Assembly: GCA_017526785.1 (NCBI GenBank)
Contig: JAFXQV010000011.1
Location: 1-51,137, forward strand
Direction of reading: 5' to 3'
Length of the DNA stretch: 51,137 nucleotides
DNA from: Oscillibacter sp.
Lineage (GTDB): Bacteria > Bacillota > Clostridia > Oscillospirales > Oscillospiraceae
Program-made: the position numbers and the translations under genes
The notes under the pieces: model-generated
Database searches by the model: none
Told to the model about the DNA's origin: nothing
The model's input: only the letters and a program-made list of their open reading frames with translations
In this document: positions 29,224-37,636 of the stretch, one piece after another
How the letters are laid out: the number at the start of each line of letters is the position of its first letter
How positions within the stretch are numbered: the first letter of the stretch is position 1

Positions 29224-32214
29224 ATGAAAAACCTTTCATCCCGCGCGGCGCTTCTGATTACGCTGTCCATTGCGTGCTGTCTGACGACATCGGCGCGAGC
29301 CGCAGACAGGCACATGTTGTCGAAAGACATTGTGTCCATGCAGAATCAGAACGGCGTCGGCGTGGGTTACGCGTCCGTACTCTACGACAGCACAAACGGC
29401 CTCCCGACCTCCGAGGCAAACGACATTATACAGTCGCAGGACGGCTTCATCTGGATTGGCAGTTACGGCGGCCTGATTCGCTACGACAGCAACACCTTTC
29501 ACCGCTATGAGGGCGTCACAAGCGTGAAGTGTCTGTTCGAGGACTCGAAACAGCGCCTTTGGATTGGCACCAACGACCACGGACTGTTTACGCTGGAAAA
29601 CGAGGCCTTCACCCCCTACGGCCGCGCCGAGGGACTGCGTTCCTCCTTTGTGCAGGCCATCACAGAGGACCCCGACGGGAACATTTTCATAGGCACGACC
29701 ATGGGCGTGGACTACATCGACGCCGCCGACAAAGTCTGTCATGTCGACGACAGCCGCCTGAATACGGAGTACGTCGCCGACCTGTTGCCCGGTGCCGACG
29801 GCGTCCTCTACGGCTCCACGAATACCGGCTCTTTTTTCTCCATACGTGACAGGCAGGTGTCGGCATTCTACGACAGTGACGACCTCGGCTTTGAGAACGC
29901 GGTCAACTCGATTTGCCCGGATTCGAGGACGCCCGGCTTTGTCTATCTGGGTACGCACGGTTCCGAAATTCTTTACGGGGACATGTCCGGCGGCTGGACG
30001 GCGGCGGCGTCCATCTCCATCGCGCCCCTGAAGACCGTACACGCCATGAAGATGACCGACGGGAATGTGTGGATTTGCGCGGAAAACGGTATCGGCTTTC
30101 TGGACGAACAGCGGCGCTTCACGCAAATTCGGAATCTGCCCATGAAGACGCAGATTCACCGCATGATGACGGACTATCAGGGAAATTTGTGGTTCGCCTC
30201 CACGCGGCAGGGCGTCATGAAAATTGTCGAAAACCGCTTCACAGACCTGTTTTCGGCGGCGGAGATTGAATCGGCGGTCGTCAACAGCACATGTGTGTAT
30301 CAGGGGGCGCTCTACGTCGGCACCGACAGCGGCCTTTTGATTCTCAATGACCGATACGAGGCGATAGAAAACACTCTGACGGAGGCGGCGCGGGGGTGCC
30401 GGGTTCGGAGTATCCGGAAAGACAGCCACGACATTTTGTGGCTCGGCACGACCAGCGCGAAAGGCCTCATCCGCTACGACGGCGCGGCGGACAGCGTGTC
30501 GAACTACACGGAGGCGGACGGGCTTCCCTCGAACCGCGCCCGCGTCATGCTGGAACTCTCCGACGGGAGAATGGCCGTGGCGACGAACGCGGGGGTAGCG
30601 ATTCTGGACAACGGGGAAGTGTCGAGCCTCTACGCCAGCGCGCAGGGGCTGAACAATCTGGAGATTCTCTGTCTGGAGGAGGGCGCGGACGGGACACTCT
30701 ACATGGGCAGTGACGGCGACGGCATTTACGTCGCCGACCCCCGGAACGGCGGAGGCGTCACGCGGCTTGGCTTGGACGACGGTCTGGAATCGGAAGTGAT
30801 TCTGCGCATTAAGAAAGACCCCGCCGCCCCGGAACGCCTCTGGATTGTCACAAGTAACTCCATCGCGTGGATGCAGGACGGGCAGATTACCACGTTACAA
30901 CACTTCCCATACTCCAATAACTTCGACCTCTACTTCACGGCCAACGGCATGGTTTGGGTTCTCAGCAGTAACGGAATTTATGTGCTACAGCGCTGGGAAC
31001 TGCTGGCCGACCCCCAAAACATAGACTATACGCTCTTCGACACGGCCTGCGGACTGCCCAGCGTGGCTACCGCGAACTCCTACAGCTATCTGACGGAGGA
31101 CGGGACGCTTTACATCGCCGGTTCCAAGGGCGTCAGCGCGGTCAATATCAACGCGAGCATAGACGACGGCGACACAATCCAGATGGCGATTCCCTATCTG
31201 ACGGCCGACGACCGCTATATACCCTTGCGCGGCCAGCGTAAAATCCACATCCCGCCCGACTGCAAGCGCCTTGTGATTTACCCGTTTATCTTCGCCTACT
31301 CGCTGGACAATCCGCATGTCGGATTCTGGCTGGACGGCTTCGACGACGCGACCATTGTCATGACCAAGCGCGAACTCGCCCCCGTCGGCTATACCAACCT
31401 CGACGGCGGGACGTACCGCTTTCATCTCTCCATTTTCCACGAGGACAGCAATCAGGAAGCCCACTCCGTAACCGTGACCATTATCAAAGACAAGGCGCTC
31501 TACGAACAAAACTGGTTCCGGGTTCTGTGCGTTCTGTTTCTGATGTTTCTGGTCTTTGTGGCCGTGACGCTCTATTTCCGCCAGAAAACGCTCAAACTGA
31601 CGAGGGAAAAGGAGAAAATCAAGGAACTTGTCCGGGAAATGACCATTGTTTTCGCCAAGTGTATTGACATGAAGGACCACTACACCAACGGGCATTCCGC
31701 CCGCGTGGCGAGATACTCCGTCATGCTCGCCCGGCGGCTGGGCAAGAGCGGGGAGGAGGTCGACGAAATCCGGAATATCGCGCTTCTGCACGACATCGGA
31801 AAAATCAGCATTCCCGACAACATCCTCAACAAGCCCGGACGCCTCACCGACGAGGAGTTTTCCGTCATGCGGAGCCACTCACAGCGCGGCTACGATATCC
31901 TGAAAGAAATCACGATTGCCCCCGGCCTCGCAATCGGCGCGGGCTTCCACCACGAACGCCCCGACGGCAGAGGCTATCCGCGCGGCCTGAAAGGCGACGA
32001 AATCCCCGAAGTCGCCCGTATTATCGCCGTGGCGGACACGTTCGACGCCATGTACTCGACGCGTCCCTACCGAAAGAAAATGCGTCTCCGCGACGTGGTG
32101 GAGGAAATCCGCAAGGCCGCCGGGACACAGCTTAGCCCCGAAGTCGTGCAGGCCTTTATGGAACTGGTCGAGAGCGGGGCGTTCGGCAAACTCGAACCCC
32201 CCGACGAAACTTGA
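29224..32214 (+). CDS. Extracellular beta-propeller sensor with HD-GYP output
   Basis: 996 aa. A signal peptide (1-27) is followed by repeated two-component-type propeller blades of the form DGFIWIGSYGGLIRYD, KQRLWIGTNDHGLF and DGNIFIGTTMGVDYI up to about residue 620, then a Y_Y_Y-like Ig domain, one membrane helix (about 763-785, RVLCVLFLMFLVFVAV), and a cytosolic HD-GYP domain with HDIGK near 857 and HHERPDGRGYP near 907. HD-GYP enzymes hydrolyse cyclic di-GMP or related nucleotides. There is no histidine kinase, so the propeller senses outside and the phosphodiesterase answers inside. Likely cotranscribed with the lipoprotein upstream. Confidence 0.9.
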   Translation: MKNLSSRAALLITLSIACCLTTSARAADRHMLSKDIVSMQNQNGVGVGYASVLYDSTNGLPTSEANDIIQSQDGFIWIGSYGGLIRYDSNTFHRYEGVTSVKCLFEDSKQRLWIGTNDHGLFTLENEAFTPYGRAEGLRSSFVQAITEDPDGNIFIGTTMGVDYIDAADKVCHVDDSRLNTEYVADLLPGADGVLYGSTNTGSFFSIRDRQVSAFYDSDDLGFENAVNSICPDSRTPGFVYLGTHGSEILYGDMSGGWTAAASISIAPLKTVHAMKMTDGNVWICAENGIGFLDEQRRFTQIRNLPMKTQIHRMMTDYQGNLWFASTRQGVMKIVENRFTDLFSAAEIESAVVNSTCVYQGALYVGTDSGLLILNDRYEAIENTLTEAARGCRVRSIRKDSHDILWLGTTSAKGLIRYDGAADSVSNYTEADGLPSNRARVMLELSDGRMAVATNAGVAILDNGEVSSLYASAQGLNNLEILCLEEGADGTLYMGSDGDGIYVADPRNGGGVTRLGLDDGLESEVILRIKKDPAAPERLWIVTSNSIAWMQDGQITTLQHFPYSNNFDLYFTANGMVWVLSSNGIYVLQRWELLADPQNIDYTLFDTACGLPSVATANSYSYLTEDGTLYIAGSKGVSAVNINASIDDGDTIQMAIPYLTADDRYIPLRGQRKIHIPPDCKRLVIYPFIFAYSLDNPHVGFWLDGFDDATIVMTKRELAPVGYTNLDGGTYRFHLSIFHEDSNQEAHSVTVTIIKDKALYEQNWFRVLCVLFLMFLVFVAVTLYFRQKTLKLTREKEKIKELVREMTIVFAKCIDMKDHYTNGHSARVARYSVMLARRLGKSGEEVDEIRNIALLHDIGKISIPDNILNKPGRLTDEEFSVMRSHSQRGYDILKEITIAPGLAIGAGFHHERPDGRGYPRGLKGDEIPEVARIIAVADTFDAMYSTRPYRKKMRLRDVVEEIRKAAGTQLSPEVVQAFMELVESGAFGKLEPPDET

Positions 32215-32236
32215 CGCGCCCCGCCACAAAATACGG

Positions 32237-32265
32237 TTGACGTTTTCCCGGAAATGCGCTATGAT
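32237..32265 (+). promoter_or_regulatory. Promoter of the aldo/keto reductase gene
   Basis: TTGACG (32237-32242), 17-bp spacer, TATGAT (32260-32265), about 45 nt before the ATG at 32315. Confidence 0.8.
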
Positions 32266-32314
32266 AGCACAAGTATCTTGTGCGATATCCGTCATACGCC
32301 GGGAGGTATCAGAC

Positions 32315-33430
32315 ATGGTGAACGATTACGGGACGGAAATCAAGAAACTTGGTTTCGGCATGATGCGCCTGCCCCACAAGGGACCCTTTATCGACGTGGA
32401 GCAGACAAAACAAATGGTAGACCTCTTTCTGGAGGCGGGTGGGACGTACTTTGACACGGCTTTCGTCTACCCGGGTTCGGAGGAGGCCACCCGAAAGGCG
32501 CTGGTCGACCGTCACCCGCGCGAGGCCTTCACGCTCGCCACGAAGTTAAACGCGATGGTGGCTATCTCCGAAAAGGCCGCGAAAGCCGAATTTGAGGCCA
32601 GTTTGAAGCACACCAACGCCGGATATTTCGACTACTACCTTCTACACGCCCTGATGAACGACAATTATCAGAAGTACGAAAAGTATCATCTCTGGGACTT
32701 TGTGGAGGAACAGAAGCGGAAAGGCCTTATCCGTCATTACGGCTTTTCCTTCCACGCGGGGCCGGAACTGCTCGACAAACTTCTGACCGAACACCCCGAA
32801 GCCGAATTTGTACAGCTTCAAATCAATTACGCGGACTGGGAAAACCCGTCCGTCACGTCCCGCGCCAATTACGAAGTGGCGCGGAAGCACGGGAAACCCA
32901 TTGTCATCATGGAACCCGTCAAGGGCGGGAATCTCGCCAAGCCGCCCAAAGAGGTCGCGGGGCTGTTCCGGAAGGCCAATCCGGACGCGTCCCCGGCGTC
33001 GTGGGCGATTCGGTTCGCGGCGTCGCTGGACGGCGTTTTGACGGTGCTTTCGGGCATGTCCAATCTGGAACAAATGCGGGACAACCTCTCGTTTATGACG
33101 GATTTCCGTCCGCTCTCCGCCGACGAACGGGGCGTGATTCAGGAGGCACAGCGCCTTATGGGACGCTCCGCCACGATTCCCTGTACGGCCTGCCGCTACT
33201 GCGTGGAGGGCTGTCCGAAACAGATTCCGATTCCGGACATTTTCGCCGCCATGAATCAGCGTCTGGGAAGCGGCCAACTCGCCGAATCCGTGGAGAGCTA
33301 CCGCGCCGCCGTCGGGAGTGGAAACGGCGCTGACGCGTGTATCGCGTGCCGCCAGTGCGAAAAGGCCTGTCCGCAACACATCCGGATTGTCGACAGGCTC
33401 AAAGAGTGCGCCGCCGCGCTGAATACGTAA
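32315..33430 (+). CDS. Aldo/keto reductase with C-terminal 2[4Fe-4S] ferredoxin domain
   Basis: 371 aa; ATG 32315 follows GGGAGGTATCAGAC. The N-terminal barrel has KLGFGMMRLP, ..YFDTAFVYPGSEE (catalytic Asp and Tyr) and LATKLN, and the Lys/His positions of aldo/keto reductases. The C terminus has CTACRYCVEGCP and CIACRQCEKACP, i.e. two four-Cys clusters binding [4Fe-4S]. This fusion is common in anaerobes and probably couples carbonyl reduction to ferredoxin or flavin electrons rather than simple NADPH use. Own promoter; transcribed alone, because a hairpin and another promoter follow. Confidence 0.93.
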   Translation: MVNDYGTEIKKLGFGMMRLPHKGPFIDVEQTKQMVDLFLEAGGTYFDTAFVYPGSEEATRKALVDRHPREAFTLATKLNAMVAISEKAAKAEFEASLKHTNAGYFDYYLLHALMNDNYQKYEKYHLWDFVEEQKRKGLIRHYGFSFHAGPELLDKLLTEHPEAEFVQLQINYADWENPSVTSRANYEVARKHGKPIVIMEPVKGGNLAKPPKEVAGLFRKANPDASPASWAIRFAASLDGVLTVLSGMSNLEQMRDNLSFMTDFRPLSADERGVIQEAQRLMGRSATIPCTACRYCVEGCPKQIPIPDIFAAMNQRLGSGQLAESVESYRAAVGSGNGADACIACRQCEKACPQHIRIVDRLKECAAALNT

Positions 33431-33436
33431 CGCGTG

Positions 33437-33462
33437 ACCCTCTCCCGGTATCGGGGGAGGGT
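33437..33462. terminator. Hairpin after the aldo/keto reductase gene
   Basis: ACCCTCTCCC (33437-33446) pairs with GGGGGAGGGT (33453-33462), one wobble. A similar hairpin follows alaS (48675-48701). The + strand lacks a T-run, so it acts by pausing, 3'-end protection, or is a dispersed repeat. Confidence 0.55.
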
Positions 33463-33476
33463 TCAAAAAAATCTCT

Positions 33477-33504
33477 TTGCAAAACGCGGCGGCTGTGATA
33501 CAAT
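33477..33504 (+). promoter_or_regulatory. Promoter of fhs
   Basis: TTGCAA (33477-33482), 16-bp spacer, TACAAT (33499-33504), about 35 nt before the start of the gene. GAAAGGGAGATGAGG precedes the ATG. Confidence 0.75.
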
Positions 33505-33542
33505 GCGCCCATTCCAAGATATGAAAGGGAGATGAGGATTTT

Positions 33543-35210
33543 ATGCGCTCTGACATTGAAATCGCGCAGTCCGTGACCATGAAGCCCGTACGGGAAATCG
33601 CCAAGCTCGCCGGAGTGGCGGAGGAATATCTGGAACAATACGGAAACTACAAGGCCAAAATCGACTACCGTTTGCTCCGGGAGACCGACCGCCCCGACGG
33701 TAAACTGATTCTCGTCACGGCAATCAACCCCACGCCCGCCGGGGAGGGCAAAACTACAACCACCGTCGGGCTTGCCGACGCCTTGCGGCGTCTCGGCAAA
33801 AACGCGGTTGTGGCGTTGCGGGAACCGTCGCTTGGCCCCGTGTTCGGCGTCAAGGGCGGCGCGGCCGGGGGCGGCTACGCGCAGGTCGTGCCGATGGAGG
33901 ATATCAATCTGCACTTTACGGGCGACTTCCACGCAATCGGCGCGGCGAATAACCTGCTGGCCGCCATGCTTGACAACCACATCCAGCAGGGCAACGCGCT
34001 CGGCATTGATGTCAAGCGCGTTACGTGGAAGCGCTGTGTCGACATGAACGACCGCCAGCTCCGGAACATCGTGGACGGCCTCGGCGGGCGCATGCAGGGC
34101 GTGCCGCGTGAGGACGGCTTCGACATTACGGTAGCAAGCGAAGTCATGGCCGTGCTGTGCCTGTCGGACAGCATTCCCGACCTGAAAGCGCGTCTGGGGC
34201 GCATGGTCGTGGCCTACACGTTCGACGGGAAGCCCGTCACGGCGTCCGACCTGAAAGCCGACGGCGCTATGGCCGCGCTGTTAAAGGACGCGCTCAAACC
34301 GAACCTTGTGCAGACGCTGGAGGGGACGCCCGCGTTTATACACGGCGGCCCCTTCGCCAATATCGCCCACGGGTGCAACTCCGTCATGGCCACGCGCATG
34401 GCGATGAAGTTGGGCGACTACGCCGTGACGGAAGCGGGCTTCGGTGCCGACCTCGGCGCGGAAAAGTTCTTCGACATCAAGTGCCGCTTCGCCGGGCTGA
34501 CGCCCGACGCCGTGGTGCTTGTGGCGACCGTCCGCGCCCTGAAACACCACGGCGGCGCGGCGAAAAGCGAACTGGGCAACGAAAACATTCCTGCGTTAGA
34601 GGCCGGACTGCCCAACCTGCTCCGCCACGCCACGAATATTCGCGACGTGTTCGGCCTGCCTTGCGTCGTGGCAATCAACGCCTTCCCGACCGACACCCCC
34701 GCCGAACTCGAAACCGTCCGGAAGTGGTGCCAGTCGGAGGGAATCCGCGTGGCGCTCAGTGAGGTTTGGGCGAAAGGCGGCGCGGGCGGTATCGAACTCG
34801 CGGAAGAGGTTCTCCGGCTCTGCGAGGCCGAAAATCATTTCCGGTTCGCCTATGACGCCGACGAACCGATTCAGGACAAGCTAAACCACATTGTCCGGCG
34901 CGTGTACCACGGCACGGAGGCGGTACTGACGCCCGCCGCGAAACGTCAGGCGCAGGAATTGGACGCGTTGGGCTACGGGAATCTCCCCGTCTGCATGGCC
35001 AAAACGCAGTATTCCCTCTCCGACGACCCGGCGCTGTTAGGCGCGCCGGACGGCTTCGCCGTGACCGTCCGGAACCTGAAAGTCAGCGCGGGCGCGGGCT
35101 TCCTCGTGGCGCTGACGGGCGAAATTCTGACCATGCCGGGGCTTCCCAAGTCCCCCGCCGCCGAGCGAATCGACGTGGACGAAACCGGGCGTATCAGCGG
35201 CCTGTTCTGA
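33543..35210 (+). CDS. fhs: Formate--tetrahydrofolate ligase
   Basis: 555 aa, family length. P-loop [11 protein letters not shown] at residues 64-74; [25 protein letters not shown] and [17 protein letters not shown] are signature sequences, and [18 protein letters not shown] and [18 protein letters not shown] sit in the C-terminal half. The enzyme activates formate with ATP to 10-formyl-THF, feeding purine synthesis and, in acetogens, the Wood-Ljungdahl methyl branch. It stands alone here, without folD or acs genes beside it. folA (dihydrofolate reductase) lies 1.3 kb downstream. Confidence 0.97.
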   Translation: MRSDIEIAQSVTMKPVREIAKLAGVAEEYLEQYGNYKAKIDYRLLRETDRPDGKLILVTAINPTPAGEGKTTTTVGLADALRRLGKNAVVALREPSLGPVFGVKGGAAGGGYAQVVPMEDINLHFTGDFHAIGAANNLLAAMLDNHIQQGNALGIDVKRVTWKRCVDMNDRQLRNIVDGLGGRMQGVPREDGFDITVASEVMAVLCLSDSIPDLKARLGRMVVAYTFDGKPVTASDLKADGAMAALLKDALKPNLVQTLEGTPAFIHGGPFANIAHGCNSVMATRMAMKLGDYAVTEAGFGADLGAEKFFDIKCRFAGLTPDAVVLVATVRALKHHGGAAKSELGNENIPALEAGLPNLLRHATNIRDVFGLPCVVAINAFPTDTPAELETVRKWCQSEGIRVALSEVWAKGGAGGIELAEEVLRLCEAENHFRFAYDADEPIQDKLNHIVRRVYHGTEAVLTPAAKRQAQELDALGYGNLPVCMAKTQYSLSDDPALLGAPDGFAVTVRNLKVSAGAGFLVALTGEILTMPGLPKSPAAERIDVDETGRISGLF

Positions 35211-35271
35211 CATACCGCCGCCCGTCCGCGCATAACCATAAAACATCATCCGTCGCGGGGAGGCGTCATGT

Positions 35272-36261
35272 ATGGGGAAACATGCTTCGGGGTTGCTGTG
35301 CTGTCTGATATGGCTTGTGTCGCTGTGCGGCTGTGGCGTACAGGCTCCGGACGCGGCTCCGACGCCCACCCCCGCGACACTGCCCGGCCGCGCCGCCGGC
35401 ATCATGGAGGAGGAAACGCTACTGACCGTCGACGGGCGCGACATTCCCGCGTGGGAGTACCTGTACTGGCTCTCGCTGGCATGCGACCGGGCGCGGGGAC
35501 AGTCCGACGCCCCCGACTGGGACAGCGTCAAGGAACAGGCGCTGATGAACACGGCGCTTTACGCCTCCGTGGAGACGCTCGCGGAGCGGAACGGCGTACA
35601 GTTCACGGACGCCGACGCCGCGACGGTCTCCGAACGCTGGCGGCGGCGCTGTGAGGCCTACGGCGGGGAGGCGGACTATCTCCGGGAAATCGCCCGCTAC
35701 GGCCTCGACCGCGCCAAGGCCGAAACCCTGTTCCGCGCCGGACTGCTCTATGGGAAGCTCCGCGCACTGTGCCGGGAGGGCGGCGCGTTCTCCCCGGACG
35801 CCGCCGCGCTTGACGCTTTGGCCAAAGAAAGCGGTGCCGTACGGGTTGACCGTATCCTGTCCACGGACTGGGACTACAACGCCGCCAAACGCCGCGCTGA
35901 AGCGTTTTTCCGGCAGTTAAACGGCGCGGCCGACCAAGCGGCGCTGTTCTCGGAGCTGACTTGGGAGGGCGGCGACCACGAGGGGCCGCGCACCCTGAAA
36001 GACGGCACTTTCGACGAACGCCTGACGCAAGTTGCCAAGGCGTTGCAAATCGGGCAGATATCGGGCATTATTGAGTCGTCGGACGGCTTCTCGATTTTGC
36101 GCAGGCTCTCCCCCGAACGTGACAGCCTGCTCGAAACATGGCTGCGGCGTACCGTGGAGGAGGCCGCCCGTAAGGCGGATGTCGAAGTAACGGAACGTTA
36201 CCGCGCTATCGACGCGGCGGGATTCTCGTCCGCGCTGGAAGAACTCCGCAAAACGGGCTGA
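35272..36261 (+). CDS. SurA/PrsA-like peptidyl-prolyl isomerase lipoprotein
   Basis: 329 aa. Signal peptide and lipobox ...VSLCGC with Cys21. Then a Thr/Pro/Ala-rich linker (APTPTPATLPG), and a SurA_N-like helical segment starting LLTVDGRDIPAWEYLYWL. A parvulin-like region spans about 185-275: VRVDRILSTDWDYNAAKR, LFSELTWEGGDHEGPRTL, LQIGQISGIIESSDGFSILR, which match the order of elements in PpiC domains. It would fold secreted proteins at the outer face of the membrane. Catalytic residues are weakly conserved, so chaperone activity without isomerase is possible. Confidence 0.75.
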   Translation: MGKHASGLLCCLIWLVSLCGCGVQAPDAAPTPTPATLPGRAAGIMEEETLLTVDGRDIPAWEYLYWLSLACDRARGQSDAPDWDSVKEQALMNTALYASVETLAERNGVQFTDADAATVSERWRRRCEAYGGEADYLREIARYGLDRAKAETLFRAGLLYGKLRALCREGGAFSPDAAALDALAKESGAVRVDRILSTDWDYNAAKRRAEAFFRQLNGAADQAALFSELTWEGGDHEGPRTLKDGTFDERLTQVAKALQIGQISGIIESSDGFSILRRLSPERDSLLETWLRRTVEEAARKADVEVTERYRAIDAAGFSSALEELRKTG

Positions 36262-36382
36262 AAGTGCCGCCGCGTGTCTTGGGGTTCCGTCAAACGTGGA
36301 TTCTGTATGAAATTCACCCGGAATTTTCGCCGTTTTTCGTCAGAAAGCACATGAAATTCCGCTATACTTTCCGCCGAAAGTC

Positions 36383-36391
36383 TGATATAAT
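36383..36391 (+). promoter_or_regulatory. Extended -10 promoter before folA
   Basis: TG at 36383-36384, one base, TATAAT at 36386-36391; only a poor -35 lies 17 bp upstream (TATACT, 36363-36368). The leader would be about 95 nt. Confidence 0.6.
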
Positions 36392-36489
36392 CACGGCGAA
36401 ATCCGAAATGAGATAGTTCCCCGTTGGATTCATCGGTATTCCGTTTCCGCACGGGGCAACCCGCCGGACTGTTGAAAGGGGTATCAAGT

Positions 36490-37002
36490 ATGAATGCCAT
36501 TGTCGTGGTAGACCAGATATGGGCTATCGGCCGGGAGGGCAGACTGCTGTTCCATCTCCCCGCCGATATGGAACATTTTAAGAAGCTGACAACGGGCGGC
36601 ACAATCATCATGGGGCGGCGTTCGCTCAACGCCTTTGTGGAGGGAAAACCGTTGCCCGACCGCCGGAACATCGTCGTGACGCGCAACGCCGACCTTGTGC
36701 CGCCGGGGGTGGAAGTCGTCCCCGACACCGAATCCGCCGTCAAGGCCGTGGAACAGGACGACCCCGACAATGTATGGGTTATCGGCGGCGGGAGCGTGTA
36801 CGCCGCGCTGTTGTCGCGTTGCCGCCGGGTGTACCTGACGCGCGTCGAGACCGTCGCCGAGGGCGAACCCGACACATATTTCCCTGATTTAGACCACTTG
36901 CCCGGCTGGGAAATCGAATCCACCAGCGAACCCATGACCGATAACGGCCTCACGTTCCGCTTTGTCCAGTACATTAACCGCAATCTCGTTCCCAAAGCCT
37001 GA
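36490..37002 (+). CDS. folA: Dihydrofolate reductase
   Basis: 170 aa from ATG 36490 (GAAAGGGG stands before it). MNAIVVVDQIWAIGREGRLLFHLPADMEHFKKLT, TIIMGRRSLNAF, RRNIVVTRN and VWVIGGGSVYAALL are the standard DHFR blocks: NADPH pocket, folate-binding Asp (in PADMEHF) and the GG loop. The start MNAIVVVDQIWAIG uses Val and Asp in place of the more common Ala. It reduces dihydrofolate to tetrahydrofolate. Single gene with its own promoter and terminator. Confidence 0.95.
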   Translation: MNAIVVVDQIWAIGREGRLLFHLPADMEHFKKLTTGGTIIMGRRSLNAFVEGKPLPDRRNIVVTRNADLVPPGVEVVPDTESAVKAVEQDDPDNVWVIGGGSVYAALLSRCRRVYLTRVETVAEGEPDTYFPDLDHLPGWEIESTSEPMTDNGLTFRFVQYINRNLVPKA

Positions 37003-37007
37003 TAAAA

Positions 37008-37036
37008 TCCCCGGTTCCGTCCAGCGGAACCGGGGA
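37008..37036. terminator. Bidirectional terminator between folA and the phosphoesterase
   Basis: Perfect 12-bp stem TCCCCGGTTCCG (37008-37019) with CGGAACCGGGGA (37025-37036), loop TCCAG, flanked by A/T-rich sequence on the folA side (TTTTAT when read on the minus strand). It serves the two converging transcripts. Confidence 0.8.
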
Positions 37037-37041
37037 CTGTG

Positions 37042-37632
37042 TTAGTAGTCGAAAGCGAAGTGTTCGCAGGCGTTGATAACGGTCGTCTCTTCAAACCGCG
37101 ACTGCCGGGGGATGTGGACGCCGTAACAGCGGTGGATGTGTCCGTGAATGAAATAACGCGGCTGATAGCGTTCGAGCAGTTTCCGGAAGCAGACAAAGCC
37201 CCGGTGTGACATGGAATCGAAGTCGTTAATATACCGTGCGGGGGCGTGGGTCAGCAGGATGTCGAAGCCGTGGTATTTGCGGAGCTGGAACCACAGTCGG
37301 CGTATCCGCATTTCCATTTGGAATTCCGTGTACATGTTGTCGCCGTCGCGGTAGCGGAACGAGCCGCCCAAGCCCAGAATCCGGATACCGTTCTGCACGA
37401 AAATCCGGTCTTCCACGCATTCGCAGCCCTCCGGGGGACGTTCGCCGAAGGTGTCGTCATGGTTGCCGCGTACATAGAGCAGGGGACAGTTCGAGAGTGT
37501 CACGAAAAATTCAAGATACGCTTTGGGCAGGTCGCCACAGGATAAAATCAAGTCGAAGTCGTCCAATTTTCCGGGCGTGTAGAAGTTGTAATAGTATTCC
37601 GATTCCACGTCCGCCAGCGCCAGAATTTTCAC
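37042..37632 (-). CDS. Calcineurin-like metallophosphoesterase
   Basis: 196 aa. MKILALADVESEYYYNF (the usual Asp-x-His of the first motif is DVE), LILSCGDLP, VRGNHDDTFG, ILLTHAPARYIND and FIHGHIHRCYG give the two-metal phosphoesterase core. The replacement of His by Glu in motif I occurs in some subfamilies. Likely small-molecule or nucleotide phosphodiesterase in the cytosol; substrate unknown. Starts 5 bp behind the BMP-like gene, so they are in one operon. Confidence 0.88.
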   Translation of the reverse strand: MKILALADVESEYYYNFYTPGKLDDFDLILSCGDLPKAYLEFFVTLSNCPLLYVRGNHDDTFGERPPEGCECVEDRIFVQNGIRILGLGGSFRYRDGDNMYTEFQMEMRIRRLWFQLRKYHGFDILLTHAPARYINDFDSMSHRGFVCFRKLLERYQPRYFIHGHIHRCYGVHIPRQSRFEETTVINACEHFAFDY

Positions 37633-37636
37633 GCCG

